Source: Deltaproteobacteria bacterium (GTDB lineage: Bacteria; Myxococcota_A; Polyangia; Polyangiales; Houyiibacteriaceae). Taken from it: a stretch of 64,000 bases of DNA. Location: contig JAEPMI010000012.1 in the NCBI GenBank assembly GCA_017644045.1, forward strand, positions 317,666 through 381,665, given 5' to 3'. Under the pieces are notes generated by a model. The model saw only the letters and a list, made by a program, of their open reading frames with translations, was not told the origin of the DNA and did not search any database. Positions within the stretch are counted from its first letter, which is position 1, and each line of letters starts with the position of its first letter. Of the stretch, positions 34,766-41,904 are shown piece by piece. A program made the translations under genes and the position numbers.

Positions 34766-36247
34766 TCAGCTGCCGCCGGCGGGGCCGTGGTCGTGCGGCA
34801 GGCTCCCCCGGGGCGAGCGCAGGTACACGAAGGGCGTGTTGCCGAGGAAGTTCGAGACCCGGCTCGTGTAGATGTCGGCGTTCTTCTCGATCTGCCGGGC
34901 GAGGTGGCTCTTGTCGTTGCCCGCCCGCATGAGCAGCCCCCAGCGCTCGTTGCTGAGCCGGCTGAACTCCTCGGCCAGCGGCGCGATGGTCGCGTCGAGG
35001 GCTCGAAGCTCCTTGCGGAGGGTCTTGGCGCGCTCCTTCAGCTCGGTCGCGTCGACCTCCGCCTGCGGGCCGTAGCCGCGATCGAGCCGCTGGAGCGCCA
35101 GGCGCATGTGCGAGAGCCGGTGCTCCATCGCTTCCTTGAGGTCCATCTTCGCCGTGAGCTCCGCCTGCTTCGGCTTGAACGCCTCGAGGGCTTCGAGGTC
35201 CTGCTCGAGCTCGCGCACCACCAGCGCGGTCCGCCAGCGGTACATCCGCTTCGAGACGTTCACGTCGCTGAAGATGTGGTCGCCGACGTAGAGGACGTCC
35301 TCGCCTCGGATGTCGAGCTGCGTCTCGACCAGGTCCGCGCTGCCGCCGTGATAGACCTTGCCGCGCTTCAGCGGACCGAGCGCGGGCTCGAGCAGCCCCT
35401 TGTCCTCGTCCACGACCTCGTAGACCGGGTTCGGCGCGCTGAAGAAGAGCGGCTTGCGCGCGGCGACGATCACGACGTCGAAGAGGTCCCGCCACCCCTT
35501 GCTCTTTGGCAGGTAGCGGTCGAAGGCCCACTCCATCATCGCGCGCGTGTAGGGCCAGCCGCTGTTGGTGATCAGCATGACCTTCTTGCCACCGTGGGCG
35601 AGGTCCATCAGCGCCAGCGGCACGTCGGGGTCGAGGTCCACGAAGCTGTCGGGGTCCGCGATGATCTCGGCCTTGAGCTCGCCCATCATGTGCGCTTCGT
35701 CGATGGCGCTCCGCACGAGCCGGTAGGCCTCCTCGTAGCCGATGGGCAGACCGTTCCGGATCGACTCGTTGGCCTTCTGGAGCTCGCCGGCGTCGAGCAG
35801 ATCGACGAACTGCGCGTAGAGGTGGGCCTCCGAGAGCGCGAAGAGCGTGTTCATGAAGCGGTAGCGACGGTCGCCGAGGTCGACGGGCTCACGCGCGTAG
35901 ATGTCGCGCATCTCCTGGAACTCGACCTCACGCGTCCCGTGGAAGGCGCGCTTCACGTAGCCAAAGCGGTTCGCCTTCACGACGTTGCCGAGCTCGAGAT
36001 CCATGATGAGCCCGAGTGTCGCGAAGCTCGGGTCGTACTCGAGGTCCATCACCGGCCAACCCGCCGACGCGAGGCGCTTCTTGGCGTGCTGGTACGCCGC
36101 CCGCTCCCACGGTTCGGTGTGGTAGTGGATCAGCGTGTAATCCATGTCGAAGCCGATGGCGCGAATGCCGCGCAGGCTCAGCGTTCGGTTGCAGTAGATC
36201 CGCTCACGGGGCGGCGGGAGAGTCAGCTCGTCGAATTCGTCGGACAT
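34766..36247 (-). CDS. HAD-family IMP/GMP-type 5'-nucleotidase
   Basis: 493 residues from ATG 36247. HAD motifs are GFDMDYTLIHY (nucleophile Asp and acid Asp), MLITNSGWPYT (motif II), a Lys in AARKPLFF and LYVGDHIFSDV (motif IV). This is the large cytosolic purine 5'-nucleotidase group, which includes human NT5C2 and many bacterial members. It dephosphorylates IMP/GMP-type nucleotides. A long coiled C-terminal half (~355-440) is typical of the family. A terminator separates it from the gene upstream. Confidence 0.9.
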   Translation of the reverse strand: MSDEFDELTLPPPRERIYCNRTLSLRGIRAIGFDMDYTLIHYHTEPWERAAYQHAKKRLASAGWPVMDLEYDPSFATLGLIMDLELGNVVKANRFGYVKRAFHGTREVEFQEMRDIYAREPVDLGDRRYRFMNTLFALSEAHLYAQFVDLLDAGELQKANESIRNGLPIGYEEAYRLVRSAIDEAHMMGELKAEIIADPDSFVDLDPDVPLALMDLAHGGKKVMLITNSGWPYTRAMMEWAFDRYLPKSKGWRDLFDVVIVAARKPLFFSAPNPVYEVVDEDKGLLEPALGPLKRGKVYHGGSADLVETQLDIRGEDVLYVGDHIFSDVNVSKRMYRWRTALVVRELEQDLEALEAFKPKQAELTAKMDLKEAMEHRLSHMRLALQRLDRGYGPQAEVDATELKERAKTLRKELRALDATIAPLAEEFSRLSNERWGLLMRAGNDKSHLARQIEKNADIYTSRVSNFLGNTPFVYLRSPRGSLPHDHGPAGGS

Positions 36248-36262
36248 GGGCACTCAGGTACG

Positions 36263-36299
36263 AAAAGGGCGCTCGGCGAAGACCTCGCCGAACGCCCTT
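36263..36299 (-). terminator. Intrinsic terminator of the lipoprotein gene at 36337
   Basis: On the minus strand AAGGGCGTTCGGCGAG pairs with CTTCGCCGAGCGCCCTT, then TTTT. The stem is ~14 bp, 37 nt past the stop. Confidence 0.85.
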
Positions 36300-36313
36300 G
36301 GTGGGTTCGCTGT

Positions 36314-36349
36314 GTGGCTCAGATCTGGAGCGTGGCTCAGATCTGGAAC
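36314..36349 (-). repeat. Perfect-length 18-bp tandem duplication at a gene's 3' end
   Basis: GTGGCTCAGATCTGGAGC (36314-36331) is followed directly by a copy differing at one base (36332-36349). The second copy spans the stop and last codons of the lipoprotein gene, so the duplicate sits just past the stop. It looks like a recent slippage event. Confidence 0.8.
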
Positions 36350-37023
36350 GTGGCCACGTCGACCTGCTGGCCGGGCGAGATGGTGTAGTTGTAGGCGCCG
36401 ATGATCTGTCCGCCAACCGCGATGGAGAGCGTGAAGGTCGTCGGGCCGGCCGCGGTGCTGCACCGAGCGCCGTCCCAGTACTGGACGGTGACCTGGTACG
36501 CGCCGGGCGGCGGGTTGTCCTGGTTCCAGTAGACGTTCTCCAAGTTGGAGTCGACCTGGTCGTTGCTGCAGGCGCCGCGCGCGTCCTGGTCGAGGTGCCC
36601 ACCGGACTGGGCCTGGTTGTGGCCGTAGTAGATCTGCTCGTTGTTCGGGTCGCGAACGTAGAGATCGAGGTCGGCGCTCGTCGGCCACGCGAGGGTGATC
36701 TGGATGTTGCCGCTCTGGAAGCCGCAGCCCTCGTCGATCTGGCCGTTGCAGTTGTCGTCGAGGCCGTTGCAGACCTCGGCCGCGCCCTGGGTGCAGGTGG
36801 CCTCGACCACGGTCACGCCGCTGGCGACCGTCGGCGAGCTCGCGCTCACGGTCACGGTGCCGCCACTCGAGGGAGGCGGCGCGGTGTTCACCCGCGCGTT
36901 GCCGCTCACCCGGACCCGCGCCGTCGGCGGGCGGTGGTGCGTGCGGACATAACAGCCGCTGGTGGCCAGGAGCGCCAACGCGCCCAGTGCGTTGGCCAGG
37001 TGGATCAGTCGTCGGTTGCGCAT
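36337..37023 (-). CDS. Lipoprotein with MopE-type metal-binding motif and DUF2135-like domain
   Basis: 228 residues. The lipobox is TSGC (Cys24). After a Thr/Ser/Pro-rich linker comes CNGLDDNCNGQIDEGC, the Asp/Asn/Cys motif seen in MopE and many secreted myxobacterial proteins. The remaining ~120 residues (ITLAWPTSADLDLYVRDP, IYYGHNQAQSGGHLDQD, PPGAYQVTVQYW) match the beta-sandwich DUF2135/YfaP type. Probably an outer-membrane or surface protein. It ends in a clear terminator. Confidence 0.8.
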   Translation of the reverse strand: MRNRRLIHLANALGALALLATSGCYVRTHHRPPTARVRVSGNARVNTAPPPSSGGTVTVSASSPTVASGVTVVEATCTQGAAEVCNGLDDNCNGQIDEGCGFQSGNIQITLAWPTSADLDLYVRDPNNEQIYYGHNQAQSGGHLDQDARGACSNDQVDSNLENVYWNQDNPPPGAYQVTVQYWDGARCSTAAGPTTFTLSIAVGGQIIGAYNYTISPGQQVDVATFQI

Positions 37024-37116
37024 GGAGCCCTTCCCTCGAAAGTGAAGCTTCGGTGCTCCGACGCAGGAGCACGCGAGTTCTTCAACAGAATCTCATAGTC
37101 CCTCACCGTCGGGACA

Positions 37117-37434
37117 TCATTTCTCTCGGTTGCCGAAGTCGATGGCGCCCGCTCGATCACGGTCCCGGGGCTTGATCCCCGCGCCGAGCGCCCCGAGGGC
37201 GACGAGCAGGAAGAGCAGCCCGCCGACGAGGATGGCGATCCCGGTCAGGCGCTCGTTCTCGAGCCCCAGCCACGAACCGAGCGCCGCGGCGACCGTGAGC
37301 ACGACCACCCCGATCAAGAGCCGCTTGCGGCGAGCCGCCGCCTCCTCGGCGAGGCGCTTGGCCTCTTCCTCGGCTCGCTTCTGCTCTTCTCGCCGCGCCT
37401 TCTTGTCGCTCTTCTTCTTCTTCGTCTTCGCCAT
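37117..37434 (-). CDS. Small two-TM membrane protein
   Basis: 105 residues. A highly basic/acidic coiled N-terminus (MAKTKKKKSDKKARREEQKR) is followed by two hydrophobic helices (~39-55 and ~65-87). No known motif. It starts 12 nt after the acyl-CoA dehydrogenase stop on the same strand, so it is probably the last gene of that operon. Confidence 0.65.
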   Translation of the reverse strand: MAKTKKKKSDKKARREEQKRAEEEAKRLAEEAAARRKRLLIGVVVLTVAAALGSWLGLENERLTGIAILVGGLLFLLVALGALGAGIKPRDRDRAGAIDFGNREK

Positions 37435-37446
37435 GACACCCCTCTG

Positions 37447-38559
37447 TCAGCCGCGCAGCGCACCTCGGCTGATCACGATCCGCTGGACCTCGCTGGTCCC
37501 TTCGTAGATGCGCGTGACGCGAACGTCGCGCAGCGCGCGCTCCGCCGCACCCCCACGCACGAGCCCCGCATCCCCCAAGATGTCGACGGCTTCGTTGCAC
37601 ACGGTCCAGGCCGACTCGGTCGCGAACGCCTTCGCGATCGAGGCCTCCTGACTGAACGGCGTCCCGGCTTCCTTCAGCTGGGCCGCTCGGAGCGCGAGCA
37701 GGCGGGCCGCGTCGAGCCGGGTGCGCATGTCGGCGAGGCGGAAGGCCAGCCCCTGGGCGCCCTGCGCGTCGCGAACGACCTCGAGCGCCTCGGCGTAGGC
37801 CGCCTCGCCGATCCCGATGGACTGCGAAGCGATCCCGATCCGCCCTCCGTCGAGGGCCATCATCGCGATGCGGAAGCCGCCGCCCCGCGGGCCGAGGAGC
37901 GCGCTCTCGGGCAGGCGCAGGTTCTCGAAGGCGAGCGAGACCGTGTGGCTGGCGCGCAGCCCCATCTTGTCCTCGTGGCTCGCCACGCTCAGCCCGGGCG
38001 CGTCGCCGGGCACCAGGAAACAGCTCAGGCCGCGGGGGCCCGCTCCATCCGTCCGCGCCCACACGACCAGGAAGGCCGCGGTGTCGCCGTGGCTGATCCA
38101 CTGCTTGGTGCCCTCGAGCACCCACTCGCCGTTCTCGAGCGTGGCCGTGGTCCGCATCCCACCGGGATCGCTGCCCGCGTCCGCCTCGCTCAGCGCGAAC
38201 GCGCCGTGCGCGCCGGCGGCGAGCATCGGGCAGACGGCCTGCTTCTGCTCGTCCGTGCCGAACGCCGCGACGACCTCGCCGACCATGTTGGTCACCGCCA
38301 TCGTCACCGCGGTCGAGGCGCACGCCTTCGCGATGGCCATCATCGCCAGCGAGTAGCTGACCACGCCGGCCTCCGAGCCGCCGACCTCGGCCGGGACGTT
38401 CACCGCCATCAAGCCGCGCTCGCCGAGGGCCCGATAGATCTCGGGCGGCACCCGCTCGGCGGCTTCGAACCCCGCCGCGGCGTCCGCGAGCGACTCGGCC
38501 GCGAAGGCCTGCGCGGCCGACTGGAAGCGCTGCTGGGTCTCGGTGAGGTTCAGGTGCAT
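37447..38559 (-). CDS. Acyl-CoA dehydrogenase
   Basis: 370 residues with the family's full pattern: LSEADAGSDPGGMRTTA for FAD/substrate, WVLEGTKQWISHG, DGGRIGIASQSIGIGEAAY and the C-terminal IYEGTSEVQRIVISR with the catalytic Glu at ~353. It oxidises an acyl-CoA to the enoyl-CoA with electrons to ETF. Chain length cannot be fixed; it lacks the extra length of long-chain enzymes. It lies 19 bp after the tandem-domain lipoprotein and shares its operon with a second acyl-CoA dehydrogenase, which it resembles less in the N-terminal half. Confidence 0.9.
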   Translation of the reverse strand: MHLNLTETQQRFQSAAQAFAAESLADAAAGFEAAERVPPEIYRALGERGLMAVNVPAEVGGSEAGVVSYSLAMMAIAKACASTAVTMAVTNMVGEVVAAFGTDEQKQAVCPMLAAGAHGAFALSEADAGSDPGGMRTTATLENGEWVLEGTKQWISHGDTAAFLVVWARTDGAGPRGLSCFLVPGDAPGLSVASHEDKMGLRASHTVSLAFENLRLPESALLGPRGGGFRIAMMALDGGRIGIASQSIGIGEAAYAEALEVVRDAQGAQGLAFRLADMRTRLDAARLLALRAAQLKEAGTPFSQEASIAKAFATESAWTVCNEAVDILGDAGLVRGGAAERALRDVRVTRIYEGTSEVQRIVISRGALRG

Positions 38560-38578
38560 GCGGAGGATCTAGGGTCGT

Positions 38579-39301
38579 TCAGAGGGAGAACGACACTTTG
38601 GCGGGGTAGCTGCCGGGGTCCGGCATCTCCCACTGGCTCACCGCGTCCGTGACGCAGTCGAGGTTGTCCGCGCCGTCGAGCTCGCGAGTCGACGCGCCCG
38701 CGGCCATCACCTCGCCGCCGGGGCCGACGTACATCGTGACCGAGTAGCCGGAGCCGCACTCGCGCAGCGAGCCGCGGTTGGCCTCGAGCACGTCCGAGAT
38801 CGAGCTCTCCGCCCAGGCGACCGGCGGGCGGACGTCTTCGGGCGGGTCGAGATCGAGCGGGTAGCCGAACTCGGCCTCGCCACCGCGCGGACGCGGGAAG
38901 CGAATGGCCGCCGCGGTCTCGAGGAGGCAGCGCTCGGTCTCCCGATCGCCGATGGTCGACTCGCTCGGGAAGACCCACAGGACCTTGCCCTCGACGTCGA
39001 CGCGGAAGCTCATGTGGATGTGACCACCGAGGATCTCGATGTCGTTGTAGCGACGGGAGAAGCAGCGCATGAAGCGCGTGAGCTTCGGCTCGATCGTCAT
39101 CCGGACCTCGTCCGCGTCGATCGTGCCCATCAGGCCCGTGATCTGGACGCCGTCGTTCCGCTCGGTCGTGGTCGTCTCCGAGCCGGTCGTCTCCTCCGTC
39201 GTCTCTGCGGTCTCCGGCTCCTCGTCCCCGCCACAGCCGAGCGCCACCACCATCGCGAGCGCTGCGCTGCGCCCCACCTTCGCGAACATCCGCATGCTCA
39301 T
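38579..39301 (-). CDS. Lipoprotein with two tandem AgmX/PglI-type (TonB-like) domains
   Basis: 240 residues. The lipobox ALGC puts the lipid on Cys23; a Thr/Glu linker follows. Domain 1 (~60-150) shows EPKLTRFMRCFSRR, FRVDVEGKVLWVFPSES, ERCLLETAAAIRFPRP, FGYPL. Domain 2 (~160-240) repeats the layout in shorter form: EANRGSLREC, VTMYVGPGGEVMAAG, LDCVTDAVSQWEMP, VSFSL. This is the same fold type as the C-termini of the gltG-like and 445-residue proteins, but here it is a free lipoprotein. Its ATG overlaps the stop of the acyl-CoA dehydrogenase upstream (ATGA). Confidence 0.75.
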   Translation of the reverse strand: MSMRMFAKVGRSAALAMVVALGCGGDEEPETAETTEETTGSETTTTERNDGVQITGLMGTIDADEVRMTIEPKLTRFMRCFSRRYNDIEILGGHIHMSFRVDVEGKVLWVFPSESTIGDRETERCLLETAAAIRFPRPRGGEAEFGYPLDLDPPEDVRPPVAWAESSISDVLEANRGSLRECGSGYSVTMYVGPGGEVMAAGASTRELDGADNLDCVTDAVSQWEMPDPGSYPAKVSFSL

Positions 39302-40455
39302 CCCTTCAGGGCATTGGCGGCGATCACGATACGCATGATCTCGCTGGTGCCCTCGTAGATTTCAGTGATCCGCGCGTCTCGGTAGTGACGCTCCATGTCG
39401 TACTCCTTGGAGTACCCGTAGCCGCCGAAGATCTGGAGCGACTGGTGCGTGACCCGGGTCGCCATCTCCGAGGCGAAGAGCTTCGCCATCGCCGATTCCT
39501 GCGTGTGCCGGACCGACTTGTCCTTGGTGGCCTGATCCTTGAGCCACGCGGCGCGCATGATGAGCACGCGGGCGGCGTCGAGCTCCATCGCCATGTCGGC
39601 GATCTTGAACTGGATGGCCTGCTTCTTCGACAGGGGCTCGCCGAACGCCTTCCGCTCCTGGCTGTAGGCGACGGCCTTCTCGAAGGCGGCGCGAGCGATG
39701 CCGAGGGCCTGCGCGGCGATGCCGATGCGGCCGCCGTCGAGGGTCGACATGGCGACCTTGAAGCCCATGCCCTCGTCGCCGACGCGGAGGCGGTCGGGGA
39801 CCCGACAGTTCTCGAAGAACATCGTGCAGCTGTGCGCCGCATGAATGCCGAGCTTGTGGTCGCGGGGCTGTGGGTTGAAGCCCTCGGTGCCCTTCGGGAC
39901 GATGAAGGCGGTGGTGCCGCGCGAGCCCAGGTCCCGGTTGGTGTTGCAGAAGACGAGGATCATGTCGGCGTGCGGGCCGTTGGTGATCCAGTTCTTGCTG
40001 CCGTCGATCACCCAGTCGTCGCCGTCGCGGACGGCCACGGTCTGCATGTTCGAGGCGTCCGAGCCGCTGCTCGGCTCCGTCAGACCGAAGCAGCCGAGCT
40101 TCTGACCCTGCGCGAGCGGCTCGAGCCACTCCTTCTTCTGCTCGTCGGACGCGAACTTCAGGAGCGGATCGCAGACCAGCGAGTTGTTCACCGACATGAT
40201 CACGCCGGTGGAAGCACAGGCGCGGCTGATCTCCTCGATCGCCAGCGCGTAGGACACGTTGTCCATGCCCGCCCCGCCGTGCTCGTCCGGCACGGCGACG
40301 CCCATGAGGCCGAGCTCGGCCATGCCCTCGACGAGCTCTTCGGGCCAGCGGCCCTCCTCGTCCAGCTCCCTGGCCTTCGGGGCGACTTCACGCTCCGCGA
40401 AGTCCCGGGCCATCTTTCGCACCATCTGCTGTTCTTCGGTCAGCTCGAATTCCAT
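39298..40455 (-). CDS. Acyl-CoA dehydrogenase (short-chain type)
   Basis: 385 residues from ATG 40455. Motifs are LTEPSSGSDASNM, WVIDGSKNWITNGPHAD, TLDGGRIGIAAQALGIARAAF, FGGYGYSKEYDMERHYRDA and the catalytic Glu368 in IYEGTSEIMRI, the position seen in short-chain (butyryl-CoA) dehydrogenases. Expected to work with ETF in fatty acid or amino-acid-derived acyl-CoA oxidation. It is the first gene of the operon, and its stop overlaps the lipoprotein start. Confidence 0.92.
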   Translation of the reverse strand: MEFELTEEQQMVRKMARDFAEREVAPKARELDEEGRWPEELVEGMAELGLMGVAVPDEHGGAGMDNVSYALAIEEISRACASTGVIMSVNNSLVCDPLLKFASDEQKKEWLEPLAQGQKLGCFGLTEPSSGSDASNMQTVAVRDGDDWVIDGSKNWITNGPHADMILVFCNTNRDLGSRGTTAFIVPKGTEGFNPQPRDHKLGIHAAHSCTMFFENCRVPDRLRVGDEGMGFKVAMSTLDGGRIGIAAQALGIARAAFEKAVAYSQERKAFGEPLSKKQAIQFKIADMAMELDAARVLIMRAAWLKDQATKDKSVRHTQESAMAKLFASEMATRVTHQSLQIFGGYGYSKEYDMERHYRDARITEIYEGTSEIMRIVIAANALKG

Positions 40456-40637
40456 GGGCGGCGGAGATTGGCAGCGGAGGGCCCCCGGGTCAACGACCCA
40501 CCCCGGCTGGATTCGGGCGTTCGGAAATACTTTCAGTGGTTTTGCGTAGCAATTACGCAGCAGCACCCCCACCCCCATTGCCACCGGCGCCGGCCCGCCC
40601 GATGATCCGGGGCAGCACTCTCACCCGTGGAGCTCCC

Positions 40638-41024
40638 ATGTTCGTCCTCAACCCCGTCTATCTCCTGCTCACCTGGGCCGCGACCGCGGTGGCCTTCTTC
40701 GCCGCCACGAAGCTGGTGAAGGGCGTGAAGATCGAGGGAGGCGTCGGCACCCACTTCGTGATCGCCGCCGTCTACGGCCTGCTCATGGCCACCCTGGGCT
40801 TCCTCTGCCTGAAGCCGCTCTTCCACATGGTCACGCTCGGCTCGTTCCTGGTCCTGGGCCTGAGCGCGGTGATCAACCTGATGGTCGCCACGGTGGTCAT
40901 CGCGGTGACCGACAAGCTCAGCAAGCGACTGACGATCACCGGCTTCGGCAGCGCGTTCTTCGTCGCGCTGATCCTCAGCCTCACGCTCTTCGCCAAGGAC
41001 TTCCTCCTCGGCCGCATCGGCTGA
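40638..41024 (+). CDS. Four-TM phage-holin-family (PF04020-like) membrane protein
   Basis: 128 residues with four hydrophobic helices (~5-20, ~37-55, ~62-88, ~100-120) and the short charged turn KLVKGVKIEGG after the first. This is the widespread chromosomal family related to mycobacterial 4-TM holins, found in many bacteria without phage. Function unsettled. It is followed by a structured repeat at the convergent junction. Confidence 0.75.
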   Translation: MFVLNPVYLLLTWAATAVAFFAATKLVKGVKIEGGVGTHFVIAAVYGLLMATLGFLCLKPLFHMVTLGSFLVLGLSAVINLMVATVVIAVTDKLSKRLTITGFGSAFFVALILSLTLFAKDFLLGRIG

Positions 41025-41027
41025 ACC

Positions 41028-41148
41028 GGAGGACGTAGGGCGAAGCGCGAGGACGCACCGAGCGGCTACGCCGCGAGACCTTCAGGTTTTTGGGGGCGAG
41101 GAGCGATTCACTCGCGACGAGGCGGGGGATTTTCTCAAAATCCCCCCA
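41028..41148 (+). repeat. Structured ~122-bp intergenic repeat, copy 1
   Basis: Nearly identical to the reverse complement of 46075-46197 (a handful of substitutions and two 2-nt indels over ~122 bp). It contains GCGAAGCGC, GCGGC-TAC-GCCGC and the terminal hairpin GGGGGATTTT-CTC-AAAATCCCCC (41124-41146), which is terminator-like both ways. Both copies fill convergent gene junctions. Confidence 0.9.
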
Positions 41149-41154
41149 GGAAAA

Positions 41155-41904
41155 TCAGCGCGCGCGTTCGCCGCCGTCGGCGGCGAGCACCTGACCGGTG
41201 ACGTAGCTGCCGGCCTCGCTGCACAGGAGCAGCGCGGGGCCGGCCATCTCGTCCGGTCGGCCGCCGCGGCGCATCGGCACGCGGGACAGGAGCTTGTCCT
41301 TGATCTCGGGGCCGACCTCCGCGGTCATGTCCGTCTCGATGAACCCGGGCGCGAGACCGTTCACGCGGATGCCGTGACGGGCCCACTCGATCGCCATGAC
41401 CTTCACCGCGTGGACCAGCCCCGCCTTCGCCACGCCGTAGGGCAAGGTCCCCGGCTGACCGCCGAGGCCCCACACGCTCGCGACGAGGAGCACCGCGCCA
41501 CCACCCCGCTCCTTCATCTGCGGGTACGCCGCCTGCGCGCACGCGAGCGAGCCGAGCACGTGCAGCTCGTGCATCCGCCGCATCTCGTCGAGGGAGACCT
41601 CGGCCGCCTTCGCCGCCGACGACAGCCCGGCCGCGCAGACCAGCACGTCGGTGCCGCCGCTGGCCTCCGCCACCTGCGCGAAGAGCGCCTCGACCTGCGA
41701 CGCGTCCGAGACGTCGCAGCCGACGCCGCGGACCCCACCGATCGCTTCGGCGTGCTCGGCCGCGCTCTCGGCGGAGCGCGACGTGATCCACACCTCGGCG
41801 CCCGCGTCGCGGAACGCCTCCGCGATCGAACGACCGATGCCCCGGCTGCCGCCCGTGATCACGGCGACCTTCCCGTCGAGACGGAAGGCGTCGACGCCGC
41901 TCAT
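41155..41904 (-). CDS. SDR-family oxidoreductase (FabG-like)
   Basis: 249 residues. Cofactor motif GGSRGIG (18-24), NAG-equivalent CAAGLSS and catalytic Ser143, Tyr156 and Lys160 (PYGVAKAG) are all present, as is the closing GQVLAADGG. A classical NAD(P)-dependent SDR, possibly a beta-ketoacyl reductase. It starts by ATGA overlap at the stop of the giant TPR gene, so expression is coupled. The substrate is not predictable. Confidence 0.9.
   Translation of the reverse strand: MSGVDAFRLDGKVAVITGGSRGIGRSIAEAFRDAGAEVWITSRSAESAAEHAEAIGGVRGVGCDVSDASQVEALFAQVAEASGGTDVLVCAAGLSSAAKAAEVSLDEMRRMHELHVLGSLACAQAAYPQMKERGGGAVLLVASVWGLGGQPGTLPYGVAKAGLVHAVKVMAIEWARHGIRVNGLAPGFIETDMTAEVGPEIKDKLLSRVPMRRGGRPDEMAGPALLLCSEAGSYVTGQVLAADGGERAR

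Noticed and set aside
40638-41024. Prophage signal from the holin-family protein
   Set aside because: No other phage gene nearby; this 4-TM family is common on ordinary chromosomes.
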